64,000 bases of DNA from CAXMNX01 sp964194845 (GTDB lineage Bacteria; Pseudomonadota; Alphaproteobacteria; Rhodobacterales; Rhodobacteraceae), in NCBI GenBank assembly GCA_964194845.1, contig CAXMNX010000017.1:1-64000 (forward strand), written 5' to 3'. This document shows positions 41,960 to 51,689 of this stretch, in pieces (position 1 is the first letter of the stretch; every line of letters starts with the position of its first letter). Both the position numbers and the translations under genes were made by a program. The notes under the pieces are model-generated. The model did not search any database. It was not told the DNA's origin and worked only from the letters and a program-made list of their open reading frames with translations.

Positions 41960-42187
41960 ATGGCTTCAAAACCATTTTTTCGCCGCCGCAAGGTCTGCCC
42001 GTTCTCGAGCGATACTGCGCCAAAGATCGACTACAAGGACACGAAGCTGCTTCAGCGGTATATTTCCGAACGCGGAAAGATCGTGCCAAGCCGGATCACG
42101 GCTGTTTCAGCCAGGAAGCAACGCGATCTGGCCCGCGCAATCAAACGCGCGCGGTTTCTCGCGCTTTTGCCATATGCGGTTAGGTAA
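41960..42187 (+). CDS. rpsR: 30S ribosomal protein bS18
   Basis: The 75-residue protein has the S18 blocks FFRRRKVCPF, IDYKDTKLLQRYISERGKIVPSRIT and KQRDLARAIKRARFLALLPY. GGAGGG lies a few bases before the start. It is the middle gene of rpsF-rpsR-rplI. Confidence 0.97.
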   Translation: MASKPFFRRRKVCPFSSDTAPKIDYKDTKLLQRYISERGKIVPSRITAVSARKQRDLARAIKRARFLALLPYAVR

Positions 42188-42198
42188 GGAGAACTGAA

Positions 42199-42879
42199 AT
42201 GCAGGTAATCCTTCTGGAACGTGTGGCCAAATTGGGTCAGATGGGCGATGTCGTCACTGTCAAGGATGGCTATGCGCGCAACTTCCTTCTGCCGCAGAAA
42301 AAGGCACTTTGGGCGTCTGATACCAACATCAAACACTTCGAGTCCGAAAAGGCCCAGCTTGAAGCGCGGAGCCTGGAATCAAAAAGCGAAGCCGAGGCGC
42401 TTGCCGGAAAACTCGACGGCCAGCAATTCATCGTGATCCGGTCTGCTTCGGACGGCGGTTCACTTTATGGCTCGGTAACGACGCGCGATGCGTCCGATGC
42501 CGCGACGGAAAGCGGTTTTTCACTGGATCGCAAGCAAGTCGCACTTCTTGCACCGATCAAGGAACTGGGCATTCACAAGGTCAGCGTCATGCTGCACCCC
42601 GAGGTCGAAGCGACCATCGAACTGAACGTCGCACGCTCCGACGAAGAAGCCGGGCTTCAGGCCAAAGGTGTCAGCATCTCAGACCGAGCCGCCGAAGAAG
42701 ATGCTCAGGCCGAGATCGAGATCTCCGAGCTATTCGAAGATATCGGTGCGGCCGAACTTGATGAGCTGTCGGTCATGGACGAAGACGTTTCTGCCGATGA
42801 ACATGTGTCATCCGAAAGCGAAGACGGCACTGCTGTAGCACCCGACGAAGCACCAGCGGAAGACAGCAAGGACGACTAA
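42199..42879 (+). CDS. rplI: 50S ribosomal protein bL9 with an acidic C-terminal extension
   Basis: Large-subunit ribosomal protein. The first 150 residues are normal L9 (MQVILLERVAKLGQMGDVV followed by VKDGYARNFLLPQKKA). The remaining 75 are a very acidic, low-complexity tail (ISELFEDIGAAELDELSVMD and Glu/Asp/Ser-rich end), so the total of 226 compares with about 149 in E. coli. Tails on L9 occur in other Rhodobacteraceae. The terminator follows 21 bases after the stop. Confidence 0.95.
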   Translation: MQVILLERVAKLGQMGDVVTVKDGYARNFLLPQKKALWASDTNIKHFESEKAQLEARSLESKSEAEALAGKLDGQQFIVIRSASDGGSLYGSVTTRDASDAATESGFSLDRKQVALLAPIKELGIHKVSVMLHPEVEATIELNVARSDEEAGLQAKGVSISDRAAEEDAQAEIEISELFEDIGAAELDELSVMDEDVSADEHVSSESEDGTAVAPDEAPAEDSKDD

Positions 42880-42900
42880 GCCCGCTCGCACAGAACACGA

Positions 42901-42931
42901 AAAGGCCGCCCGGTTTGGCGGCCTTTTTTTT
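42901..42931 (+). terminator. Terminator between rplI and grxD, probably acting both ways
   Basis: Stem AAAGGCCGCC (42901-42910) / GGCGGCCTTT (42917-42926) with loop CGGTTT, followed by an eight-T run. On the opposite strand the stem is followed by TTTT, so the element can also end the minus-strand grxD transcript. Confidence 0.9.
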
Positions 42932-42947
42932 CGCGCGCCCGGGATTG

Positions 42948-43307
42948 TCAGCCGTTGTGTGCGCGAATTTTCTCGGCGGCGTCTTTGTCGTAGCTCACGC
43001 CCTTGTCGTCGAAAAGCTGGTCAAGCTCGCCCGAGATCGTCATTTCGGTGATGATATCGCAGCCACCGACGAATTCGCCTTTAACGTAAAGCTGCGGAAC
43101 GGTCGGCCATTCGGAATAGTCTTTGATACCCTGACGGATCGCGTCATCGGCAAGAACATTCACATCCGCAAAATCCACGCCCATATAGGTCAACACACCC
43201 GCCACGCGGCTTGAAAATCCGCATTGGGGCATGGCCTTGGTGCCCTTCATAAATAGAACGACGTCGTTGGTGGTCACGGCGTCCTTAATTTGGTCCTGAG
43301 CCGTCAT
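42948..43307 (-). CDS. grxD: Monothiol glutaredoxin (Grx4/GrxD type)
   Basis: The 119-residue protein has the monothiol CGFS active site (KAMPQCGFSSRVAG) and the typical TVPQLYVKGEFVGGCDI block. CGFS glutaredoxins bind [2Fe-2S] clusters with glutathione and BolA, and take part in iron-sulfur delivery. It lies just downstream of a BolA gene, its usual partner. Confidence 0.96.
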   Translation of the reverse strand: MTAQDQIKDAVTTNDVVLFMKGTKAMPQCGFSSRVAGVLTYMGVDFADVNVLADDAIRQGIKDYSEWPTVPQLYVKGEFVGGCDIITEMTISGELDQLFDDKGVSYDKDAAEKIRAHNG

Positions 43308-43323
43308 CGGCGTTTCCTCTCGG

Positions 43324-43560
43324 TCATTCTGGCACGCGCGTGGTCAGCGCCAAGGCATGAAGTTCGCCGTTCGGGCCGTCCATTCTGCCCTTCAAAGCGG
43401 CGTAGACTGCGCGTTGCTGCTGCACACGGTTCATCCCGCGAAATCCTTCGTCTTCCACCATCGCCGACATATGCACACCGTCATCGCCTTCGACGACGAT
43501 CTTTGCCGCCGGAAATGTTTCCCGCAGAAGCTCTTCGATCTCGTGGGCCTGCATCGGCAT
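43324..43560 (-). CDS. bolA: BolA-family protein
   Basis: The 78-residue protein (MPMQAHEIEELLRETFP) has the BolA block DDGVHMSAMVEDEGFRGMNRVQQQRAVYAALKG, including the histidine pair used in Grx-BolA cluster binding. The frame is open upstream to 43617, but BolA proteins start near MPMQ. It pairs with the CGFS glutaredoxin 16 bases downstream; the two form Fe-S hetero-complexes in other bacteria. Confidence 0.93.
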   Translation of the reverse strand: MPMQAHEIEELLRETFPAAKIVVEGDDGVHMSAMVEDEGFRGMNRVQQQRAVYAALKGRMDGPNGELHALALTTRVPE

Positions 43561-43704
43561 TCGTGGCGTTCCCGCTATCGTTTTCCATGATGTAGAGACG
43601 CCGAGGCGTGCGTGCAAGGTAGAGATTTCGCTGCCCTTCGGCAGCGACCAACATGAAAGGCGCTGCCGCTGCCGACACCGCGAGCGTATTTTGAAAAGAT
43701 GAAA

Positions 43705-45873
43705 TCAGTTGGTAAGTACGTCCGCGAATGCACTTCGAAATAGCCGCGACATATCTGCCATCGGGGCAGTCTCACCTCCGAATTGTACATCCGAGCCGCC
43801 GAACTGGCCCACTGCAGCGACCGGCACGCCTTGGGCTTGGGCGGTTTCTGTCAACATGGGCAGGTTCTCCGCCGGGCAGGCAAGCAGGTATCGCGCCTGA
43901 TCTTCGCCAAAAAGCGCCGGGATATCAGCTGTATCGAGCGTCACACCAATTCCCGCAGCCTCGGCAAGCTCGAACGCGGCCAGCGCAAGGCCGCCATCGG
44001 AGAGATCCGTGGCCGCACTCACCAGTTGCCCGACCGTTCGCACAAATTCGCCGTTCCGGCGCTCGGCGGCCAGATCCACTTCGGGTGCATCACCTTCTTC
44101 ACTTCCCTGAAGTTCGGCCAGCAGCGCCGATTGTTCAAGATGGGTGCCGGTGCCGCCAATCAGGATCGCGGCATCACCCTTCGAAGCCTGGCCCGAGATC
44201 AGATCGCCCGGGCGGGAAATCAGACCCACCGCACCGATGGTCGGCGTCGGTAAAATGGCCTGGCCATCGGTTTCGTTGTAAAGGCTGACATTGCCCGACA
44301 CGATGGGCATGTCGAGGGCCTTGCAGGCAGCACCTATACCCTGCACGGCGCCGACAAACTGCCCCATAATCTTGGGCTTTTCGGGATTCCCGAAGTTCAG
44401 GTTATCCGTCGCCGCGAGCGGCCTGGCGCCTACGGCACAAAGGTTGCGGAACGCCTCGGCGACCGCCTGTTTGCCACCCTCGACCGGATTAGCCTTTACA
44501 TATCTGGGGGTTACGTCAGACGTGAAGGCCAGCATCTTGTCGGTGCCGTGGACGCGGACGATGCCTGCACCCAGACCCGAGGCCTTCACCGTGTCGGCCA
44601 TGACCTGACTGTCGTATTGTTCCCAGACCCATTGCTTGCGTGCGTAATTGGGCGAGCCGATCAAGGCCCGCAACCCGTCAAGGGCCGAAATCGAAAGGTC
44701 GGCCCCACGCGGGCTATTGGCACGAGCGTCCGTTGCCTCAAACGGGCGATCATACTCCGGCGCGGCTGAAGACAGCTTGGAAAGCGGCAGGTCCGCCTTA
44801 ACCTCGTTGCCGTGCAAGATTAGAAAACGATCTTCGGCAATGGTTTCGCCGACAATGGCGAAATCCAGATCCCATTTGTCGAATATCGCCTTCGCCGCCG
44901 CCTCATTCTCGGGCTTCAGCACCATGAGCATCCGCTCCTGGCTTTCGCTGAGCATCATCTCGTAGGCCGTCATTGCATCTTCGCGGACTGGAACAAGGTC
45001 CAGGTTCAAGCGAATGCCCAGCCCGCCTTTGTCGCCCATCTCGACTGCGGAACAGGTCAGCCCCGCCGCCCCCATATCCTGAATTGAGATCACCGCACCG
45101 GACGCCATCAGTTCGAGACACGCTTCCAGAAGTCGCTTTTCGGTGAAGGGATCGCCAACCTGCACGGTCGGGCGCTTTTCCTCGATCGTGTCGTCGAATT
45201 CGGCTGACGCCATCGTTGCACCGCCAACACCGTCGCGACCGGTCTTTGCGCCAAGGTAAACGACCGGCATCCCGACGCCAGATGCTGCGGAATAGAAAAT
45301 CTTGTCGGTATCAACCAACCCGGCAGCGAAAGCATTCACCAGACAATTGCCGTTATATGCGCTGTGAAATCGGACCTCGCCGCCGACGGTCGGCACGCCG
45401 AAGGGATTACCATAGCCGCCGATGCCCTCGACCACCCCGGCAACAAGGCGCTTGGTCTTGGGGTGCGATAGTTCACCGAATGAAAGCGAATTCATCGCTG
45501 CAATCGGGCGGGCACCCATCGTGAACACGTCGCGCAGAATGCCGCCGACGCCGGTTGCGGCACCCTGATATGGCTCGATGTAACTTGGGTGGTTGTGGCT
45601 TTCCATCTTGAAGACCACGGCCTGCCCGTCGCCGATATCGACAATGCCGGCGTTTTCACCGGGGCCGCAAATGACCTGCGGGCCTTCGGTCGGCAGGGTC
45701 CGAAGCCATTTTTTGGAAGACTTGTAGGAACAATGTTCGTTCCACATCGCCGAGAATATTCCCAACTCGGTAAACGACGGCTCTCGGTTCAGGATGCGGA
45801 TGATACTGGCGTATTCGTCGGGGGAAATCCCATGCGCGGCGATCAGGTCTTCGGTGATTGCTGGCTCGGTCAT
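43705..45873 (-). CDS. purL: Phosphoribosylformylglycinamidine synthase, small-type PurL
   Basis: Fourth step of purine synthesis; makes FGAM from FGAR, ATP and glutamine with PurQ and PurS as separate subunits. The 722-residue length is that of the small (PurL-S) type, unlike the about 1,295-residue enzyme of E. coli. Blocks include SYKSSKKWLRTLP, FKMESHNHPSYIEPYQGAATGVGGI, and QDMGAAGLTCSAVEMG. The start MTEPAITEDLIAAHGI is at 45873; the frame runs open to 46119 but the extra part is not PurL. purQ and purS are not in the window. Confidence 0.96.
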   Translation of the reverse strand: MTEPAITEDLIAAHGISPDEYASIIRILNREPSFTELGIFSAMWNEHCSYKSSKKWLRTLPTEGPQVICGPGENAGIVDIGDGQAVVFKMESHNHPSYIEPYQGAATGVGGILRDVFTMGARPIAAMNSLSFGELSHPKTKRLVAGVVEGIGGYGNPFGVPTVGGEVRFHSAYNGNCLVNAFAAGLVDTDKIFYSAASGVGMPVVYLGAKTGRDGVGGATMASAEFDDTIEEKRPTVQVGDPFTEKRLLEACLELMASGAVISIQDMGAAGLTCSAVEMGDKGGLGIRLNLDLVPVREDAMTAYEMMLSESQERMLMVLKPENEAAAKAIFDKWDLDFAIVGETIAEDRFLILHGNEVKADLPLSKLSSAAPEYDRPFEATDARANSPRGADLSISALDGLRALIGSPNYARKQWVWEQYDSQVMADTVKASGLGAGIVRVHGTDKMLAFTSDVTPRYVKANPVEGGKQAVAEAFRNLCAVGARPLAATDNLNFGNPEKPKIMGQFVGAVQGIGAACKALDMPIVSGNVSLYNETDGQAILPTPTIGAVGLISRPGDLISGQASKGDAAILIGGTGTHLEQSALLAELQGSEEGDAPEVDLAAERRNGEFVRTVGQLVSAATDLSDGGLALAAFELAEAAGIGVTLDTADIPALFGEDQARYLLACPAENLPMLTETAQAQGVPVAAVGQFGGSDVQFGGETAPMADMSRLFRSAFADVLTN

Positions 45874-45946
45874 GTCCCTCGTCCCGGCTGCTCGCCGACC
45901 TAGTAGAAGACAGCGCGGGCGGGGGAAAGGGGCAATGGGCGTTAAA

Positions 45947-46378
45947 TCAGCCGGTTTGGTCCCGGGCGTATTGTTGCAGGTCCCTGAGTGCCTCCATCGC
46001 GTCGTCAGCCTGGCGCGAGGGGACGAAAATATGGTCGTGCTGGGCCGCAGCAACGATATTGGCGGGAATACCCTTTTCGGCCAGCGCACCCGCCACCGTC
46101 GCCGGCAGCCCGACACCATCGTGAGCCGAATAAGCCATCAGCGTTATCTGACGCATTGTCATATCAAAGATCAGGCCCAATTGCACCGCTTCCGTTCGGG
46201 GCAGGATCAGCGACAGTCCCTCGTCTTCGACGAAACTGCCGACCGCGACGGCCATTGCGGCGTGCGAGTCTGCGTTATGCAGTACCGAGCAAAAGACGAA
46301 AGTACCGGGCTGAAGCACTGGTGCCAGGCTTGCGATCTGATCTGTCAGACTAAAATAGCCCGAAGAAGCGTCGTTCAT
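45947..46378 (-). CDS. ACT-domain protein (ACT_3/VC0802-like)
   Basis: The 143-residue protein has the pattern of small ACT-domain proteins of the VC0802/CASTOR-like group: LQPGTFVFCSVLHNAD, FVEDEGLSLILPR, LIFDMTMRQITLMAYSAHDGVGLPATVAGALAEKGIPANIVAA and HDHIFVPSRQADDAMEAL. ACT domains bind amino acids as regulatory ligands; the ligand and partner here are unknown. It lies 73 bases upstream of purL on the same strand and may share its transcript. Confidence 0.85.
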   Translation of the reverse strand: MNDASSGYFSLTDQIASLAPVLQPGTFVFCSVLHNADSHAAMAVAVGSFVEDEGLSLILPRTEAVQLGLIFDMTMRQITLMAYSAHDGVGLPATVAGALAEKGIPANIVAAAQHDHIFVPSRQADDAMEALRDLQQYARDQTG

Positions 46379-46556
46379 CAATTTTTCCAAGACTTTGGCG
46401 GTTCGAAGGAATGTATATGCGCCCTAGAAGGGCAAATTATGGCGCTCTGTACCATAATTTGATGCCGCAGAACATAGATTTCCAAGGAGTTACGACGAAA
46501 ATTACACGCTATAGGCGAGTTGCGGCATCCGTTAAATTTGGCCTGGGCGATCCAGC

Positions 46557-49343
46557 TTAATGTGCTTCGGCCCAGTTCGCGCCTTTTCCGGCATCGACAA
46601 TAAGCGGCACGGCAAGGTCAACCGCCGGCACTGGCGCGCCCTCCATCACGTCTTTCGCCACGCCGATCAATTCGTCGACGGCTGTATCTTCGACCTCGAA
46701 CAGAAGTTCGTCGTGAACCTGAAGCAGCATTTTTGCGGGCAATTTTGCGATTGCGTCGGGCATTCGGATCATCGCCCGGCGAATGACATCTGCGGCGGTT
46801 CCCTGAATTGGTGCGTTAATTGCTGCGCGGCGCGCAAATCCGGCGTGCGGCCCTCGATTGTTGATCTCGGGCGTGTTGATCTTGCGCCCAAACAACGTCT
46901 GCACAAACCCGTGCTCTTTGGCAAAAGCGACCGTATCATCCATGTATGTGCGAATGCCGGGGAACCGCTCGAAATAGCGGTCGATGAACCCTTGCGCTTC
47001 GTCTCGGGGAATCCTGAGGTTGCGAGCTAATCCAAAGCCCGAAATACCGTAAATGACGCCAAAATTGATGGCCTTGGCCTGACGGCGCACATCGGGCGTC
47101 ATGTCTTCCAGTGGCACGTTGAACATCTCGGACGCGGTGGCGGCATGAATGTCCTGGCCTTCGCGGAACGCCTGCTTCAGCGCGTCTATTTCGGCAATAT
47201 GGGCCAGTATTCGAAGTTCGATCTGGCTGTAGTCCAGGCTGACCAGCGTATGGCCTTGCGCGGCAATAAACGCCTCGCGAATGCGGCGACCTTCTTCGGT
47301 TCGCACAGGAATGTTCTGCAAGTTCGGGTCGGTCGAGGCGAGCCGCCCGGTGTTGGCCCCGGCAATGGAATAGGACGTGTGAACGCGGCCGGTATCGGTG
47401 TTGATGTGATCCTGAAGCGCGTCGGTGTAGGTCGATTTCAGCTTTTGAACCTGACGCCAGTCCAGAACGCGGCCCGGCAATTCGTGTTCGGTTGCCAGAT
47501 CTTCCAGCACATCAGCGGGCGTGGAATATTTTCCCGTCTTGCCCTTTTTCCCGCCCGGCAAACCCATACGCTCAAAAAGGATCTCGCCAACCTGTGCGGG
47601 GCTGCCGACATTGAACTTTTCGCCCGTCAGCGCGTGAATATCATCCTCAAGTTCCGCCATCTTCTGCGCAAAGGCATTTGACATTCGCGCCAGCACCTCG
47701 CGGTCGACTTTGATGCCTGCCATTTCCATCTCAGCCAGCACTGGAATAAGCGGCCTCTCAAGTGTCTCGTAGACGGTCGTTACTTGCTTGGCATGAAGCT
47801 CGGGCTTGAAGGACTGCCAGAGCCTGAGTGTGATGTCCGCGTCTTCGGCGGCGTATTTTACCGCGTCGTCCAACGGCACACGGTCAAAGGTGATCTGGGA
47901 TTTGCCGGTGCCCAGAAGTGATTTAATCTCAATAGGGTGATGGCTCAAATAGCGCTCTGAAAGCTGGTCCATCCCGTGATTGTGAAGCCCCGCATTCATC
48001 GCGTAAGACATCAGCATCGTGTCGTCGATCGGGTTAACGTCCACATCGTATCGGGCAAATATCTTGGCGTCATATTTCATGTTCTGACCGATCTTCAGAA
48101 CGCTGGGATCTTTCAAAAGCGGCCTGAGTTTCGTGAGCACATCTCGGATCCCAAGCTGCCCTTCGGCCAGATCGTCGGAACCGAACAGATCGTCCGTTGC
48201 TGACGCCTTGTGGGCCAGCGGAATGTAACAGGCCGCGCCTGGCTCTACGCACATTGAAATGCCAACCAGATCGGCTGTCATTTCGTTCAGACCCGTGGTC
48301 TCGGTGTCAATTGCGACCCAACCTCGCGCGTGGGCTTGTTCAATCCACCTATCGAGGGCTGCCAGATCATTCACATTTTCATACTTGGCAGTATCAAATG
48401 GCACCGAGACGTCATTTGCCGCCTCGGGCTCGACGTCGGGAATAACCGGAACTTCAGCACCTAACGCTTCGGCAATCCGGCGCGTGATCGTGCGAAATTC
48501 CATTGATGTCAGGAATTCCAGCAAGTCGTTGGCAACGGGCTCTTTCACCTCAAGCGCCTCAAGCCCATAATCCAGCGCCATATCGCAATCGAGTGTGACC
48601 AGTCTCTTCGACAACAATATTTGTTCGACGTTGTCGATCAGCGTCTGGCGACGCTTTGGCTGGGTGATTTCATTGGCTCGCTCAAGAAGCGTCTCTAAGT
48701 CACCGTATTCATTTATCAAAAGTGCGGCGGTTTTGACTCCGATTCCGGGTGCGCCTGGCACATTGTCAGCGCTGTCACCGGCCAGTGCTTGCACATCAAT
48801 CACCTTGTCGGGGCTAACGCCGAACTTCGCGACAACACCGTCGCTGTCGATCCGGGCGTTCTTCATTGCGTCGAACATTTCAACGCCGCCGCCGACCAGC
48901 TGCATCATGTCTTTATCGGATGAAATGATTGTCACGCGTCCACCGGCGTCGCGCGCGCGGCAGGCCAATGTCGCGATGATGTCGTCGGCCTCGAACCCTT
49001 CTTGCTCAAGGCAGGCGATGTTGAACGCCCGCGTTGCATCGCGCGTCAGTGGCATCTGCGGGCGCAAGTCTTCTGGCATCTCCTCGCGATTGGCTTTGTA
49101 TAGATCGTAAAGGTCGTTGCGAAACGTGTGGCTGCCCTTGTCAAATACCACCGCGGCGTGGGTCGGCGCGTCCGCGCCAACGTTCGCCTCGACCGTTTTC
49201 CAAAGCATATTCACGAAACCGCTGACCGCACCCACGGGCAATCCGTCGGACGCGCGCGTGAGCGGTGGAAGCGCGTGATAAGCCCGGAAAATGAAGGCCG
49301 AGCCGTCGATCAGATGCAGGTGATGTCCCTTGCCGAAACCCAT
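46557..49343 (-). CDS. polA: DNA polymerase I
   Basis: Repair and Okazaki-fragment polymerase. The 928-residue protein has three domains: 5'-3' exonuclease (about 1-290, LIDGSAFIFRAYHALPP and the metal-binding aspartates), proofreading 3'-5' exonuclease (about 350-520, with intact ExoI DTETTG), and the family A polymerase (motif A SLDYSQIELR, motif B RRQAKAINFGVIYG, motif C VHDELLFEV). The start MGFGKGHHLHL at 49343 is preferred; the frame is open to 49397. Upstream, minus strand, is a lipoprotein gene. Confidence 0.97.
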   Translation of the reverse strand: MGFGKGHHLHLIDGSAFIFRAYHALPPLTRASDGLPVGAVSGFVNMLWKTVEANVGADAPTHAAVVFDKGSHTFRNDLYDLYKANREEMPEDLRPQMPLTRDATRAFNIACLEQEGFEADDIIATLACRARDAGGRVTIISSDKDMMQLVGGGVEMFDAMKNARIDSDGVVAKFGVSPDKVIDVQALAGDSADNVPGAPGIGVKTAALLINEYGDLETLLERANEITQPKRRQTLIDNVEQILLSKRLVTLDCDMALDYGLEALEVKEPVANDLLEFLTSMEFRTITRRIAEALGAEVPVIPDVEPEAANDVSVPFDTAKYENVNDLAALDRWIEQAHARGWVAIDTETTGLNEMTADLVGISMCVEPGAACYIPLAHKASATDDLFGSDDLAEGQLGIRDVLTKLRPLLKDPSVLKIGQNMKYDAKIFARYDVDVNPIDDTMLMSYAMNAGLHNHGMDQLSERYLSHHPIEIKSLLGTGKSQITFDRVPLDDAVKYAAEDADITLRLWQSFKPELHAKQVTTVYETLERPLIPVLAEMEMAGIKVDREVLARMSNAFAQKMAELEDDIHALTGEKFNVGSPAQVGEILFERMGLPGGKKGKTGKYSTPADVLEDLATEHELPGRVLDWRQVQKLKSTYTDALQDHINTDTGRVHTSYSIAGANTGRLASTDPNLQNIPVRTEEGRRIREAFIAAQGHTLVSLDYSQIELRILAHIAEIDALKQAFREGQDIHAATASEMFNVPLEDMTPDVRRQAKAINFGVIYGISGFGLARNLRIPRDEAQGFIDRYFERFPGIRTYMDDTVAFAKEHGFVQTLFGRKINTPEINNRGPHAGFARRAAINAPIQGTAADVIRRAMIRMPDAIAKLPAKMLLQVHDELLFEVEDTAVDELIGVAKDVMEGAPVPAVDLAVPLIVDAGKGANWAEAH

Positions 49344-49415
49344 GGAGTGCCTCTCCTTTTCGCCTCCGGTGATGCCCGATCCAAAGTCTGCGTGCAACGC
49401 CGACGGTCGGCGCGC

Positions 49416-50000
49416 CTACCTGGGCTGCGCCCTTGGCAGCTCGGCAAGCTGTTTGCGCCGCCGCCATTCCAGAACGTCTTTTTGTGGCACCCAATTATAC
49501 CGCGTATCCGCACGCGTTTCCGACCAGAAAAGCGTGCCGCCGAACCGCCAGGGGTCCAGAACCATTGCCTCGTCGATCGTTTTGCCCTTCGGCGCGACAA
49601 GCGCGGTCGAGTGATCTATTCTGAACGTCACGTCTGCGTTGGCGATCGCCCGTAGAACATCAAGGGTCTGGAATTTTTCGGCCAGCAGGCGCTTTTCCAT
49701 ATCCTCGGCCCAATGCCAGCAAAGCCCGCGCGGGCGCAGTCCCATGTTGACCTTGGTGTTGTGTATAAGCGGCGGATCAGTGATCTGATAGGCAATCGCA
49801 AGCTCGCGGGTATGCGCATAAGCAATCTCGGCCGCGCGCGCCGCCTCATTGGGGTCGATGCTGGTATCAAGCGCGACAATTGCCTTCTCCAGCGCCCGGA
49901 TCTCGTCCACCGAGGCCATGGGACGGTTTTCGGGTGGCTGCCCGCAGGCTGCCAGAAACAACGTCGCCACCATCGCCAACCGGCGCAAAGTATCTCTCAT
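49416..50000 (-). CDS. Hypothetical lipoprotein
   Basis: Not assigned to a known function. The 194-residue product starts with a signal ending LFLAACGQP, where the Cys fits a lipobox (LAAC), so the mature protein is lipid-anchored. The rest is soluble with blocks HNTKVNMGLRPRGLCWHWAEDMEKRL and FRIDHSTALVAPKGKTI followed by DEAMVLDPWRFGGTLFW. It lies between polA and the HerA-like gene on the same strand; conserved hypothetical proteins of this type are common in Rhodobacteraceae. Confidence 0.75.
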   Translation of the reverse strand: MRDTLRRLAMVATLFLAACGQPPENRPMASVDEIRALEKAIVALDTSIDPNEAARAAEIAYAHTRELAIAYQITDPPLIHNTKVNMGLRPRGLCWHWAEDMEKRLLAEKFQTLDVLRAIANADVTFRIDHSTALVAPKGKTIDEAMVLDPWRFGGTLFWSETRADTRYNWVPQKDVLEWRRRKQLAELPRAQPR

Positions 50001-50078
50001 GCCATTCTTCCTGGAATAAATACTTCGGGGGTCCGGGGGTAGCGCCCCCGACCGGTCACCTCCGACAGGAGGCGACTG

Positions 50079-51629
50079 TTACCGTCCCTTGAAAAGTCCA
50101 CCAAGTATCCCGCGCACAATCCGCCGCCCGGTCGTACCTTTCAGTTCCTTGATAACCAAATTCGTCAATGTCTTGCCACAACCGTCCGACCGCGACGATT
50201 TCGTCGTGCGGCGCGACGAAGACCGCCCGACGCGCTCGCCTTTGTAGCGGCGCCCGGTGCGATATTCACGCTCAGCGGCCTCTGCCACCTCTTCCCGTTG
50301 CTCTGCTTCCTCGGCCTCGCGTCCGGCGGCCTCGGCGCGCGCGCTCAGCACTTCATAGGCGCTTTCGCGATCCTTAAGGGCTTCGTATTTGCCTGAGATT
50401 GGCGATCCGGCTATCACGCCCTGCCGCTCAGCCGCCGTGATCGGACCCAATTGCGATGATGGTGGTCGGATCAACGTGCGCTCAACAACGCCAGGCGCAC
50501 CCTTTCGCTCAAGCATCGAGGTTACCGCCTCGCCGACACCGACCTCGCGGATCACCTCTTCGGTCGAAAATCGTGGGTTGTCTCGATATGTCTCAGACGC
50601 CTGGCGAAGTTCCCTTCTGTCTCTTGCTGTAAAGGCGCGTAAAGCGTGTTGCACCCGATTGCCCAGTTGGCCAAGAATGTCCTCGGGCACATCCGCCGGG
50701 TTCTGGGTCACAAAATAGACGCCCACGCCCTTCGACCGGATCAGCCGCGCCACCTGCTCGACCTTGTCCACAAGTGCCTTCGGTGCGCCGTCAAACAGCA
50801 AATGCGCTTCATCAAAGAAAAATACCAGCTTAGGCTTATCAGGGTCGCCGACCTCGGGAAGTTCTTCGAAAAGTTCGGACAGCAGCCACAGAAGCGACGT
50901 CGCATAAAGCCGGGGTGCGGCCATCAGCTTGTCGGCAGCCAGGATATTGATCCTTCCACGGCCCTGCGCGTCGGTCCGCATGATGTCGGACAGCTCAAGC
51001 GCCGGTTCGCCAAAAAACTGAGCCGCGCCCTGATTTTCCAGGACCAGCAACTGACGCTGAATTGCGCCAACCGACGCGACCGAAATATTTCCGTACCGAA
51101 GCGACACTTTATCCCGGTTCTGGCCCAGCCAGACCAGCATCGCTTGCAGATCCTTGAGATCAAGCAGCGGCAGCCCCTCTTCATCCGCCACGCGCACCGC
51201 GATATTCAGAATGCCTTCCTGTGGTTCGCTCAGTTCGAGAAGACGCGACAGCAGAAGTGGCCCCATCTCGGTGACAGTCGTGCGGATGGGATGGCCCTGC
51301 TTGCCGAACAGATCCCAGAACGTGACCGGGAACCCCTCGTAAGTATAGTCGTCAAAGCCGATCGTGCCAGCGCGCTTCGTGAAGGCGTCGTGCAGCTTGA
51401 ACGCTTCTGACCCGGGTTTTGCCAACCCCGACAAGTCGCCTTTGACGTCCGACAGAAACACCGGAACACCAATGGACGAAAATCCTTCGGCCATGATCTG
51501 CAAGGTCACGGTTTTCCCGGTCCCGGTGGCGCCTGCCACCAATCCGTGCCGGTTGGCATACTTCAAAAGCAGCCCTTGTTTTTCGCGATATTCCGGCCCG
51601 CCGCCACCGATAAAAATCGTCTCAGACAC
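50079..51629 (-). CDS. HerA/DUF853-family DNA-translocase-like ATPase
   Basis: The 516-residue protein belongs to the DUF853 group of HerA/FtsK-like ATPases. It has Walker A GATGTGKTVTL, Walker B LVFFFDEAHLLF, and blocks NRHGLVAGATG, SSQLGPI, EDILGQLGNRVQHALRAFT. There is a Ser/Arg/Lys-rich basic C-terminus. Related HerA proteins pump or unwind DNA with a nuclease partner in archaea; the role of bacterial DUF853 proteins is not well known. No nuclease partner is adjacent here. Confidence 0.85.
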   Translation of the reverse strand: MSETIFIGGGGPEYREKQGLLLKYANRHGLVAGATGTGKTVTLQIMAEGFSSIGVPVFLSDVKGDLSGLAKPGSEAFKLHDAFTKRAGTIGFDDYTYEGFPVTFWDLFGKQGHPIRTTVTEMGPLLLSRLLELSEPQEGILNIAVRVADEEGLPLLDLKDLQAMLVWLGQNRDKVSLRYGNISVASVGAIQRQLLVLENQGAAQFFGEPALELSDIMRTDAQGRGRINILAADKLMAAPRLYATSLLWLLSELFEELPEVGDPDKPKLVFFFDEAHLLFDGAPKALVDKVEQVARLIRSKGVGVYFVTQNPADVPEDILGQLGNRVQHALRAFTARDRRELRQASETYRDNPRFSTEEVIREVGVGEAVTSMLERKGAPGVVERTLIRPPSSQLGPITAAERQGVIAGSPISGKYEALKDRESAYEVLSARAEAAGREAEEAEQREEVAEAAEREYRTGRRYKGERVGRSSSRRTTKSSRSDGCGKTLTNLVIKELKGTTGRRIVRGILGGLFKGR

Positions 51630-51689
51630 GCTCTTCCCTTCGGTCTTCGGTTTCAGTCAGCGCGAGCATAGCTTGTTAACATATCTATG

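Noticed and set aside
45874..46119. N-terminal extension of PurL
   Set aside because: Arg/Pro-rich and not PurL-like; the known N-terminus MTEPAITEDLI begins at 45873 and the extension overlaps the ACT-domain gene.
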